A model generated the notes under the pieces. The model was not told where the DNA came from. It was given only the letters and a program-made list of their open reading frames with translations, and did no database searches. A program made the position numbers and the translations under genes. From CACEUX01 sp964404235 (GTDB taxonomy: Bacteria; Fidelibacterota; Marinisomatia; Marinisomatales; UBA1611), in contig CAYOJL010000066.1 in NCBI GenBank assembly GCA_964404235.1, forward strand, positions 1 to 11,835: DNA of 11,835 nt, in the 5' to 3' direction. This document shows positions 1-7,107 of this stretch, piece after piece (the first letter of the stretch is position 1; each line of letters opens with the position of its first letter).

Positions 1-1
1 G

Positions 2-622
2 ACGGATCTATCAGCCTATTTTGATGATGAGATCACGACCATGCCTAATTTGGTATCGACAGCTGCGACCACGGTGGGTGCATTGAACTCCGGTTCCATC
101 ACCTCAGGATTTGGTACGATCAATAACGGTAGTTCCGCGATCACTACATCAGGGACTGTCACATACGGGACCTTGAATGATGGGACAACCAGTTTAACAG
201 CAACCACTGCTGAATTGAACGCAGCTGCGGATATTGACACTCGAGTAGAAAATGTTACGTCCACTAATACAATAACTGCCGCTGAATCAGGAAAAACTTT
301 TTTTCTTAATTCAGGTACTGAATTTGTATCTACTCTTCCTGCTCCCGCAGCGGGCTTGGAATACACTTTTATTATTAAAGCAGCACCCGCAAGTGCCAGT
401 TATGAAATAAAAACCAATGGCGATACAGATATTTTGATTGGTCTTGTGACCTGTGCTACAGCAGATGATCTTGGCGCCAATGATGATAATGCTGACGTTA
501 TTACTTTTGTCGATGGTCAGGCAGTAGTAGGCGATTGGGTTCGAGTAATTAGTGATGGTACAAAATGGTATTTTTCGGGTGCTTGTAAAGTCGCAGAAGG
601 GATTACCACAGGTACATCGTGA
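2..622 (+). CDS. Phage-tail-fibre-like repetitive surface protein, 5' truncated by the window edge
   Basis: The reading frame is open from base 2 with no stop before TGA at 620-622. The ATG at 41 is therefore probably internal and the gene starts outside the window. The visible part begins with Gly/Ser/Thr/Asn-rich repeats of the type LNSGS, INNGS, LNDGT spaced 12 to 18 residues apart, then the motif LTATTAELN, which is common in phage tail fibres and marine repetitive structural proteins. A distinct C-terminal domain of about 125 residues follows (from VENVTS), with a TLPAPAAG motif and a DWVRVISDGTKWYFSG stretch that also recalls fibre or capsid-decoration proteins. No signal peptide can be judged because the start is missing. 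By my hand count GC is about 55 percent at 61-120 but about 37 percent at 241-300, so the repeat part is unlike its surroundings. Its stop overlaps the possible GTG start of the next gene. Function is inferred: an extracellular or fibre-like structural protein, possibly of phage origin. Confidence 0.7.
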   Translation, partial: TDLSAYFDDEITTMPNLVSTAATTVGALNSGSITSGFGTINNGSSAITTSGTVTYGTLNDGTTSLTATTAELNAAADIDTRVENVTSTNTITAAESGKTFFLNSGTEFVSTLPAPAAGLEYTFIIKAAPASASYEIKTNGDTDILIGLVTCATADDLGANDDNADVITFVDGQAVVGDWVRVISDGTKWYFSGACKVAEGITTGTS

Positions 623-654
623 TATTAAAAACTATTATTATAAGCATTATGTTT

Positions 655-2466
655 ATGGAAGCAAAAATAAGGAACCGGTGTTTTTTCCTAATGATCATTG
701 GAAATCTTCTTTTTGCTCAGGAGTATAAGATTCAGTTTTCACATATTCCAATTGGACAAGGAGTAACACTTAATGACTCAGTGGGCATAATGAATAGTAT
801 TGGAGGTGTGGTATCTAAAGATGTGAGCTCTGATTCTTTTCTGGTAGGCGCTGGATTCTTAAAAACAACTCAGAACGTTCTAGCTGAGCCACCCGTGATA
901 TCTGCCTTTGATCTTCCTAGTCTAATTGAGAAAAATGGAGAAGCATCAACAGTTACAGCATCTATGTATGATCTAAATGGTATAGGTAATGCAGATCTAT
1001 ATATACAGTTAGGTGGAACTTTAGATGAGATCAGATTGCCAATGTCAAGCACAGGTAATAATGGATATGAGGTTGAAGTTCATGATTCATTGATCGCTTT
1101 AAATAATTTCAGAGCCCGCGTAGTTGGGATAGATAATATGGGTTATGAAACTATCACAGAATATAAAAGCACTGATATAAAATTCAGTAACAGTGAATTG
1201 ACAATGGCTAACGAACTTAGTCATTATCCTACTGGAATTGATAAAGGAGTTTGGAAGTTGATCTCATGGCCTTCCCAGCCAAGCAATACAAGTTTAGCGG
1301 TCTCCACATTAGAACAAGGTCATGTCTTTCATTCATGGAATCCTGTAAAAGAAGTTTATTCTTATCCAACTGAGATAGAGATAGGTCACTCTTATTGGTT
1401 TAGGCACAGATATAAAGATGCTGTTATCTTTGAAGAAGATACCGCGACTGCAATACCGTTAGATTCTTTTGTGATTGACCTAAGATCTGGATGGAATTTA
1501 ATTGGCAGCCCTTTTTCGTTCCCTGTAGAATTTGAAAAAGATAGTATTGTTAGTGACCCGATCACATATGGCCTACCTGATAAGCCTAGCGGATGGAGCG
1601 GACCTCAAAATGAGCTAATGCCATGGAATGGCTACGCGGTCTATTCAGCTCAAGCAGCTGCAATAACTATTTTGCCTTTCTCTGATCCAGATTCATCTGC
1701 TGCTAGGATTGTATCAACCAATGGGTGGTATTTAAATATCAAATTGGAGAGTGATACATATTTTAATCATTCGACTGAGATCGGTAGGCGTAAATATGCA
1801 AACAATTCATATGATCATTTTGATACCCCTCTATTTCCAGAGATAGATGAAGGAATATCTCTAGCTATGGATCTAAATGGCAGTGGTTTATTTAATTATC
1901 AAAGAGATATCAGAGATATAGAGGAAATGAACGGAATATGGAACCTACGACTTGATAATAATAAAGGTAATAAAGAGATATCTCTTTCTGGCGATCTCAG
2001 GGGATCGATTCCTGATGAATTCTATATAGCAATCGTAGATATTGCAGAAAGAAATGTAATCAATACTTTTTTAGAAGAGGGTATGATGATCAATAAGTAT
2101 TCAGATCTTGCATATGATCTTAAACTTGTAGCCGGCGATCTAGATTATGTAAATAGAACAGCAGAAGAGATCTTATCTAATATCCCTAGCGAATTTTCTC
2201 TGGGACAGAATTATCCGAATCCATTTAACCCTATAACAAAGATGGACTACACTTTACCAAAACGTTCTAGGGTGATCATTTCCATATATAATGTGCTGGG
2301 ACAAGAAATTGTAAATCTTGTGAATGAAGAGCAAGGTTTTGGATATCATTCTATTACTTGGAATGGTACTGATCAGATGGGTAGGCAAATGGCCTCAGGA
2401 GTTTATTTTACTCGAATGGCATCAGAGACATTTAGCCAAACAAAAAAGATGTTATTATTAAAATAA
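655..2466 (+). CDS. Secreted protein with C-terminal Por/type IX-like sorting domain
   Basis: The protein is about 603 residues from ATG 655. This start gives a clean signal peptide: basic MEAKIRNR, then a hydrophobic stretch CFFLMIIGNLLFA, with cleavage likely before QEYKIQ. In-frame alternatives are ATG 649 and GTG 619 (615 residues). The GTG would overlap the previous stop as GTGA but puts a second hydrophobic segment ahead of the charged residues. The last 90 or so residues are a FlgD-like/T9SS type A sorting domain: SLGQNYPNPFNP at about 515-526, then IYNVLGQEI, a WNGTD turn, SGVYF and a terminal KKMLLLK. In FCB bacteria such domains direct export across the outer membrane and surface attachment. 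The middle contains beta-rich segments, including a GWNLIGSPFSFP motif seen in other sorting-domain proteins, but no recognisable enzyme. Its close spacing to the upstream fibre-like gene suggests co-expression and perhaps a shared surface structure. The specific role is unknown. Confidence 0.85.
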   Translation: MEAKIRNRCFFLMIIGNLLFAQEYKIQFSHIPIGQGVTLNDSVGIMNSIGGVVSKDVSSDSFLVGAGFLKTTQNVLAEPPVISAFDLPSLIEKNGEASTVTASMYDLNGIGNADLYIQLGGTLDEIRLPMSSTGNNGYEVEVHDSLIALNNFRARVVGIDNMGYETITEYKSTDIKFSNSELTMANELSHYPTGIDKGVWKLISWPSQPSNTSLAVSTLEQGHVFHSWNPVKEVYSYPTEIEIGHSYWFRHRYKDAVIFEEDTATAIPLDSFVIDLRSGWNLIGSPFSFPVEFEKDSIVSDPITYGLPDKPSGWSGPQNELMPWNGYAVYSAQAAAITILPFSDPDSSAARIVSTNGWYLNIKLESDTYFNHSTEIGRRKYANNSYDHFDTPLFPEIDEGISLAMDLNGSGLFNYQRDIRDIEEMNGIWNLRLDNNKGNKEISLSGDLRGSIPDEFYIAIVDIAERNVINTFLEEGMMINKYSDLAYDLKLVAGDLDYVNRTAEEILSNIPSEFSLGQNYPNPFNPITKMDYTLPKRSRVIISIYNVLGQEIVNLVNEEQGFGYHSITWNGTDQMGRQMASGVYFTRMASETFSQTKKMLLLK

Positions 2467-2478
2467 CATCCAAGTTGT

Positions 2479-3948
2479 TCAATTACCTAAACTTCCAATA
2501 AAACCCACAGGGTCAGTTTTTATGATCCACAGGTCGGAGCTATTCTTATCACCATTTCCAAAATTATTTGTACTCCCAACAAATGCGTAGCCGCCATCTA
2601 AAGTCTGCACACCTGAAAAACCTTGATCATGTTCACTTCCCCCCAATACCGTTTCCCAGGTTACGTCTCCACTATCATTTAATTTAATTAACCATGCATT
2701 ATATGCGTTATGACCATGATCAAATAAACTACAGGTCAATATATATTCATTATCGTTTGTGTTCCTGAGTGAATATCCTGAGTCTCCATTACTACCGCCA
2801 AAGGTTTTTGTCCAAAATTGTTCACCGTTTGAACCAACCCTAAGTAATCCAATCGCTGTATTTCCTTCACCAAAAGATTGTATTTTTGACTTGATCAAAT
2901 ATCCATTGTCATATGTCCGAAGCATGGACTGTCCTATATCATTACTTGCATCTCCGTAGCTTTGATTCCATTGTTCATTGCCATTTGCATCTGTTTTTAT
3001 CAGCCATATATCAGCTCCACCATTTCCAAATGACTCAGTACTTCCTAATAATGTAAAACCGCCATCTTCATTTAAAATTATATCATATCCATGCTCAGAT
3101 TCTGGGCCGCCAAAAGATCTGGTCCAAAGAGAATCACCCACCGAATTTGTTTTTACCAGCCATATATCACTATCACCATTGCCTAATAGATCTCTGTCTC
3201 CAATTAAAACAAAACCACCATCAGGCGTCTCTAAGACCTGACCACCGTGTTCATTATTTGTGGTCCCTAAATAAGAATTCCACTCTATTAGACCTGTAGG
3301 CCCTGTTTTAATTAACCAAATGTCACTACCACCAAAACCATAGGATTGTGTTGTTCCTGAGATGATATAACCCCCATCTGAGGTTTGTTGAATGTGGTTG
3401 GCCTTGTCAGATTGACTGCCTCCAAAAGATTGATGCCACTGAGTATTGCCATAGCGGTCTGTTCCCAATAGTAATATATCATTATCCATTCCGCCTAAAA
3501 TGATAAAACTACTATCGGTTCTTTGGGTTATAGAATACCCAACCTCATTGATATCTTGTGAGCCAAAAGTACTGGAGAAGGTTAAAAAATTATTTACAAT
3601 AACATCCACATCATCACTATCTATCGTATTGCCCTCTTCATCGTATAGCCTAATAAATAAGGTATGAGTACCATTCTCATAACTATATGTATCCCATGTT
3701 AATATGAATGGGGCTCCATAGTCACATATCCCGGTCGAGTCTCCATTTACCCATAGCTCGATTTTCAACACTATATTATTATTATTGGATTCACAATAGA
3801 TCAAAACAGTGTCTTGTACAATTGAATTGCTTTCTGGAGAAGAAATAGATATACTGGTCTGTGTATCACCTTCTTCATTATTTTCTTCTACACTGCATGC
3901 AAAAAGCAATATCAGAGATATTGGAAGGATGTGTATTGTTAACCTCAT
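2479..3948 (-). CDS. Lipoprotein with Ig-like domain and predicted seven-bladed beta-propeller
   Basis: The protein has 489 residues. It starts with a lipoprotein signal peptide, MRLTIHILPISLILLFAC, with lipobox LFAC and Cys18 as the predicted lipidated residue, so it should be anchored in a membrane. Residues about 32-119 resemble a bacterial Ig-like domain of the kind with WVNG, LTWDTY and GTHTLFIRLYDEEGN. From about 126 to the end I count seven units of roughly 46-52 residues, each of the form (S/T)FGG...D.G..I..T.DGGY...G.T.SFG.G..DIWLIKTD..G...W. Seven such units suggest a closed seven-bladed propeller. Units 1, 5 and 6 are the most degenerate. No catalytic motif is visible, and binding of a protein or glycan is the usual guess for such folds. 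It lies 60 bp downstream of gcvP on the same strand, with no terminator between them, so co-transcription is possible. It converges with the sorting-domain gene across 12 bp. The exact ligand is not recognisable. Confidence 0.85.
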   Translation of the reverse strand: MRLTIHILPISLILLFACSVEENNEEGDTQTSISISSPESNSIVQDTVLIYCESNNNNIVLKIELWVNGDSTGICDYGAPFILTWDTYSYENGTHTLFIRLYDEEGNTIDSDDVDVIVNNFLTFSSTFGSQDINEVGYSITQRTDSSFIILGGMDNDILLLGTDRYGNTQWHQSFGGSQSDKANHIQQTSDGGYIISGTTQSYGFGGSDIWLIKTGPTGLIEWNSYLGTTNNEHGGQVLETPDGGFVLIGDRDLLGNGDSDIWLVKTNSVGDSLWTRSFGGPESEHGYDIILNEDGGFTLLGSTESFGNGGADIWLIKTDANGNEQWNQSYGDASNDIGQSMLRTYDNGYLIKSKIQSFGEGNTAIGLLRVGSNGEQFWTKTFGGSNGDSGYSLRNTNDNEYILTCSLFDHGHNAYNAWLIKLNDSGDVTWETVLGGSEHDQGFSGVQTLDGGYAFVGSTNNFGNGDKNSSDLWIIKTDPVGFIGSLGN

Positions 3949-4008
3949 AAAGTCGAAAAATTTACTAAATATTAATAATGAAAGATAAACTCGGATTTTA
4001 AGTATATA

Positions 4009-6831
4009 TCAAAGATTTCTGTCTCTATAATCATCAGTAGCTGGACAAGTGCATACTAAGTTTCTATCTCCATAGGCATTATCTATTCTTCCAACTGAAG
4101 GCCAATATTTATATTCACTTTGCCAATGCATAGGGAAACAACTGATATGCCTTGAGTAAGGATGTCCCCAATTATCTGAGAGGGCATGTTCTGCTGTGTG
4201 TGGGGCATTTTTTAAAGGATTATCAGTAGGATCAAATTTCCCAGAAATAACATTATCTATTTCTTTTTTTATTGAGATCATAGCCTCAATAAATCGATCT
4301 AGTTCGGGTTTAGATTCACTTTCTGTTGGTTCGATCATCATAGTTCCGGGAACTGGCCATGACATAGTAGGAGCATGAAAGCCGTAATCCATTAGTCTTT
4401 TAGCAATATCTTCTTCGCTAATACCTGAAGCATCTCTAATGGGTCTTATATCAATAATGAATTCATGTGCATGGTAGCCACTATCCCCCCGGTATAAAAT
4501 AGGGTAATGACCTTCGAGTTTTTTAGCTAAATAATTTGCATTCAGGATAGCGACCTGGGTTGCTTTCTTTAAACCTTCATTGCCCATCATTGCTATATAA
4601 GACCATGATATGGGTAAAATGCTACTGCTACCAAATGGTGCTGATGATACAGCTGTAATTGCTTGCTTATTATTTGTTTTGCTCTGTGTATGACCCGGAA
4701 GATAAGGTGATAAATGATCTTTACATACAATGGGCCCCATACCAGGACCACCACCTCCATGTGGAATACAAAAAGTTTTATGCAGGTTAATATGCATAAC
4801 ATCAGCTCCAAAATGCCCTGGTTTACAAACGCCTACTAGCGCATTAAGATTAGCCCCATCCATATAGACCTGCCCACCGCTATTATGGACCATTTCACAT
4901 ATTTCTTTGATCGTGGATTCAAAAACACCATGTGTAGATGGATAAGTGATCATTACGGAAGAAAGATTATCTTCATGCTGCATTATTTTTTTCTTTAGAT
5001 CATCTATATCAATATTACCTTGGTCATCACAATCGACTACAACAACCTTCATACCTGCCATAACAGCAGATGCAGGATTTGTACCATGCGCAGAATCTGG
5101 AATTAAACAAGTATCTCTATGATCATTCCCTTGCGCTTTATGATAGGCTCTAATGATCATTAATCCCGCATATTCTCCTTGTGCTCCTGAATTCGGTTGC
5201 AATGAGATTGAATCAAAACCTGTTATACTAATAAGCCAATCATTCAATTCTTGGATCAATGTTTGATATCCTTCTACTTGATCATTTGGTGCAAAAGGAT
5301 GAATGTTGGAGAATTCTGGCCATGTAACCGCAGTCATCTCTGTTGTACTATTTAACTTCATAGTACAAGACCCAAGGGGTATCATGCTTGTATTTAAACT
5401 AAGATCCTTGGTTTCTAATGTGTGTATATAACGTAACATATCGGTCTCTGACCTATATTTGTGAAAAACAGAATTTTGTAAAAAATTTGATGTTCTTACT
5501 AATTCCTTTGGGATTGATGATTCTAACTCATCACATTTTTCTGCATTAAATAAATCGAGTATTGAAAGAATGTCATCCTCTGTAGTGGTCTCGTCAATTG
5601 AGATGCCTATTGTACCATCTTTATAATCACGAAAATTCATTTGTTTTTCATCAGCTTTTATTTTCCACTCTTCTGCTTTAAATCGTATTGTATCAAAGTA
5701 AGCATCATGAAACAGTTTATATCCTGCCTTATTGAGCGAAGACGCTAATAATTTAGTAAAGTGGTTCACCCTTGAGGCGATCTCTTTTATACCATCAGGA
5801 CCATGATAAACAGCATACATACCAGATATAATCGCTAGTAGGACCTGAGCTGTACATATATTTGACGTTGCCTTTTCCCGCCTTATATGTTGTTCTCTTG
5901 TTTGGAGCGCCATACGAAGCGCTGGCTTGCCATGGGAGTCCTGTGAGACCCCGATGATTCTACCGGGGATTTTCCGTTTAAATTTTTCATTAGTTGAGAA
6001 AAAAGCTGCATGTGGTCCACCGTAACCCATAGGGACGCCAAAGCGTTGAGCGCTACCCACGGCGACATCAGCACCCATTTCACCAGGCGATTTTAAAAGT
6101 GCGAGTGCAAGCAGATCAGTTGCTAAACATATGTATGCTTGATTTTCATGCGCTTCCTCGCATAATTCACTTAGGTCTTCGATTGATCCATTAGTATCAG
6201 GATATTGTATGATGGCACCAAATACATCTTGTTTAAAATTGTTAGTTGTTATGTTTCCTATCTTCAAATTTATGCCTAGAGGTTCTGACCGAGTTTTTAA
6301 TACATCGATTGTTTGCGGATGGCAATTTTCAGAAACAAGGAATACCCGTTTTTCATTATTTTTTGTATTATTATAAAACATTAACATTGCTTCAGCAGCA
6401 GCAGTTGCTTCATCTAAAAGTGATGCATTAGCCATCGGAAGTCCTGTAATATCTGATACCATTGTTTGAAAATTCAAAAGCGCTTCTAATCTACCTTGAC
6501 TGATCTCTGCTTGGTATGGAGTGTATTGGGTATACCAACCAGGGTTCTCAAATATATTACGTTGGATCACAGCAGGTAGAAACGTTCCATAATACCCCAT
6601 ACCAATGAATGAATTATAAACAGAGTTCATATTAGCAAATTCACGCAACCTATTTATTGTTTCAGGCTCGCTCATATTATTTGGAATATCCATCATTGAA
6701 TCAAATAATATATTTTTGGGTATTATTTCATTTGATAGGTCTTCTAAGGATGAGAAACCTAATTCAGATAACATTTCTTGAATTTGGTCATTTCTTGGGC
6801 CAATATGGCGACTAGGAAAATCTGTTAGCAT
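4009..6831 (-). CDS. gcvP: Glycine dehydrogenase (decarboxylating), P-protein of the glycine cleavage system
   Basis: This pyridoxal-phosphate enzyme decarboxylates glycine and passes the aminomethyl group to the lipoyl arm of H-protein (GcvH), in the cytoplasm, feeding one-carbon units to tetrahydrofolate. The 940 residues match the single-chain fused form (about 950 residues) rather than the split GcvPA/GcvPB form. The N-terminus has the family signature SRHIGP. The N-terminal half contains MGYGGPHAAFF. The C-terminal half carries the cofactor-binding motif NLHKTFCIPHGGGGPGMGP with the presumed Schiff-base lysine at Lys685. The C-terminus GDRNLVCTCP is also typical, so the protein is complete. 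The ATG at 6831 fits the family start, and I see no Shine-Dalgarno site before it. A candidate promoter sits so close that the mRNA may be nearly leaderless. gcvT, gcvH and lpd are not in the window, so the system is scattered in this genome. Confidence 0.97.
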   Translation of the reverse strand: MLTDFPSRHIGPRNDQIQEMLSELGFSSLEDLSNEIIPKNILFDSMMDIPNNMSEPETINRLREFANMNSVYNSFIGMGYYGTFLPAVIQRNIFENPGWYTQYTPYQAEISQGRLEALLNFQTMVSDITGLPMANASLLDEATAAAEAMLMFYNNTKNNEKRVFLVSENCHPQTIDVLKTRSEPLGINLKIGNITTNNFKQDVFGAIIQYPDTNGSIEDLSELCEEAHENQAYICLATDLLALALLKSPGEMGADVAVGSAQRFGVPMGYGGPHAAFFSTNEKFKRKIPGRIIGVSQDSHGKPALRMALQTREQHIRREKATSNICTAQVLLAIISGMYAVYHGPDGIKEIASRVNHFTKLLASSLNKAGYKLFHDAYFDTIRFKAEEWKIKADEKQMNFRDYKDGTIGISIDETTTEDDILSILDLFNAEKCDELESSIPKELVRTSNFLQNSVFHKYRSETDMLRYIHTLETKDLSLNTSMIPLGSCTMKLNSTTEMTAVTWPEFSNIHPFAPNDQVEGYQTLIQELNDWLISITGFDSISLQPNSGAQGEYAGLMIIRAYHKAQGNDHRDTCLIPDSAHGTNPASAVMAGMKVVVVDCDDQGNIDIDDLKKKIMQHEDNLSSVMITYPSTHGVFESTIKEICEMVHNSGGQVYMDGANLNALVGVCKPGHFGADVMHINLHKTFCIPHGGGGPGMGPIVCKDHLSPYLPGHTQSKTNNKQAITAVSSAPFGSSSILPISWSYIAMMGNEGLKKATQVAILNANYLAKKLEGHYPILYRGDSGYHAHEFIIDIRPIRDASGISEEDIAKRLMDYGFHAPTMSWPVPGTMMIEPTESESKPELDRFIEAMISIKKEIDNVISGKFDPTDNPLKNAPHTAEHALSDNWGHPYSRHISCFPMHWQSEYKYWPSVGRIDNAYGDRNLVCTCPATDDYRDRNL

Positions 6832-6837
6832 AAAAAT

Positions 6838-6880
6838 CTTATAATTTGGTCAAATCAATGGCCAAAGGTTAAAAAAAAAA
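6838..6880 (-). promoter_or_regulatory. Candidate sigma-70-type promoter for gcvP
   Basis: On the minus strand there is TTGGCC (6865-6860), a 16-nt spacer, then TATAAG (6843-6838). A run of ten T residues (6880-6871) lies just upstream and could act as an UP-like element. The expected transcription start falls at or within a few bases of the gcvP ATG at 6831. The boxes are inferred by eye only. The TTTGGTC/GGCCAAA near-palindrome (6845-6851 and 6860-6866) overlaps the -35 and the spacer and could be an operator. Confidence 0.3.
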
Positions 6881-6908
6881 TAATACTGTTTCACTAATTT
6901 GATTTTAC

Positions 6909-6938
6909 ATCTTATTAATTATTTAGGTTTAATAAGAT
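6909..6938. repeat. Perfect 10-bp inverted repeat between the divergent units
   Basis: ATCTTATTAA (6909-6918) is the exact reverse complement of TTAATAAGAT (6929-6938), with a 10-nt loop. There is no T run after it on either strand, so it is not a standard terminator. A dimeric regulator site or a 5' RNA hairpin are both possible. Confidence 0.5.
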
Positions 6939-6941
6939 AAG

Positions 6942-6975
6942 TGAATAAATTACCACAATGGAAATGAATAAATTA
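6942..6975. repeat. 11-bp direct repeat TGAATAAATTA, two copies
   Basis: Identical copies lie at 6942-6952 and 6965-6975, offset by 23 bp, roughly two helical turns. The second copy overlaps the start of the 33-codon ORF. The repeat is very AT-rich, so chance is a real alternative. Confidence 0.35.
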
Positions 6976-7059
6976 ATTCAAATATGCCCCAGAAGAGTAT
7001 TTCTTCTGGAAAGGAATATGAAATTTGCAAATTCAGCAAATTTTGAAATACAAGATTAA
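6958..7059 (+). CDS. Possible 33-residue small ORF or leader peptide (tentative)
   Basis: The ORF runs from ATG 6958 to TAA 7057-7059 and encodes a basic peptide beginning MEMNKLIQICPRRVFLLERN. There is no clear Shine-Dalgarno site before ATG 6958. An inner ATG at 7018 has AAGGA just before it. The stop codon overlaps the first bases of the terminator stem that begins at 7058, so a ribosome finishing this ORF would sit on the terminator's 5' arm. That is the geometry expected of a translation-sensitive attenuator ahead of the zinc-ribbon gene. Against this, the ORF is short enough to arise by chance, and I recognise no homologue. It may instead be the body of a non-coding RNA. Confidence 0.25.
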   Translation: MEMNKLIQICPRRVFLLERNMKFANSANFEIQD

Positions 7060-7086
7060 TGCACCTTTAACGGTGCATTTTTTTTT
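6989..7086 (+). ncRNA. Candidate structured small RNA or mRNA leader ending in an intrinsic terminator
   Basis: Three perfect stem-loops follow one another. The first is CCAGAAGA/TCTTCTGG (6989-6996 with 7002-7009, 5-nt loop). The second is AAATTTGC/GCAAATTT (7021-7028 with 7036-7043, 7-nt loop). The third is the terminator hairpin at 7058-7079 with its T run. The 5' end is not defined and may lie anywhere from about 6900. This matches no RNA family I can recognise: it lacks the long closing stem of 6S RNA and the conserved core of known riboswitches. It either ends as a free small RNA or is the attenuated leader of the gene at 7108. Confidence 0.35.
7058..7086 (+). terminator. Rho-independent terminator or attenuator upstream of the zinc-ribbon gene
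   Basis: AATGCACC (7058-7065) pairs perfectly with GGTGCATT (7072-7079) around a 6-nt loop. The uninterrupted T run spans 7078-7086. The T run lies only on the plus-strand 3' side, so it stops plus-strand transcription. It does not terminate gcvP, which is divergent. Since no annotated gene upstream is on the plus strand until the one ending at 2466, it implies a short plus-strand transcript starting in this intergenic region. Confidence 0.8.
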
Positions 7087-7107
7087 GCTTTAAGGGTAAA
7101 TATATCT

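Noticed and set aside
16..366. Minus-strand ORF of 116 codons
   Set aside because: It lies antisense to the repeat block of the fibre-like gene. Its Val/Ala-rich translation is the mirror of the Thr/Ser/Asn repeats and resembles no protein.
2467..2478. Shared terminator between the convergent genes
   Set aside because: Only 12 bp separate the stops, and I find no convincing hairpin with a T run on either side.
2759..3241. Plus-strand ORFs inside the lipoprotein gene
   Set aside because: They are antisense to the propeller repeats, and their Pro/Ser-rich repeats mirror the blade consensus.
6871..6880. T10 run on the minus strand as a terminator
   Set aside because: No stem precedes it on the minus strand. 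It fits better as an AT tract upstream of the gcvP promoter.
6832..7107. Glycine riboswitch in front of gcvP
   Set aside because: None of the conserved glycine-aptamer segments are visible on the minus strand, and the likely promoter leaves almost no leader.
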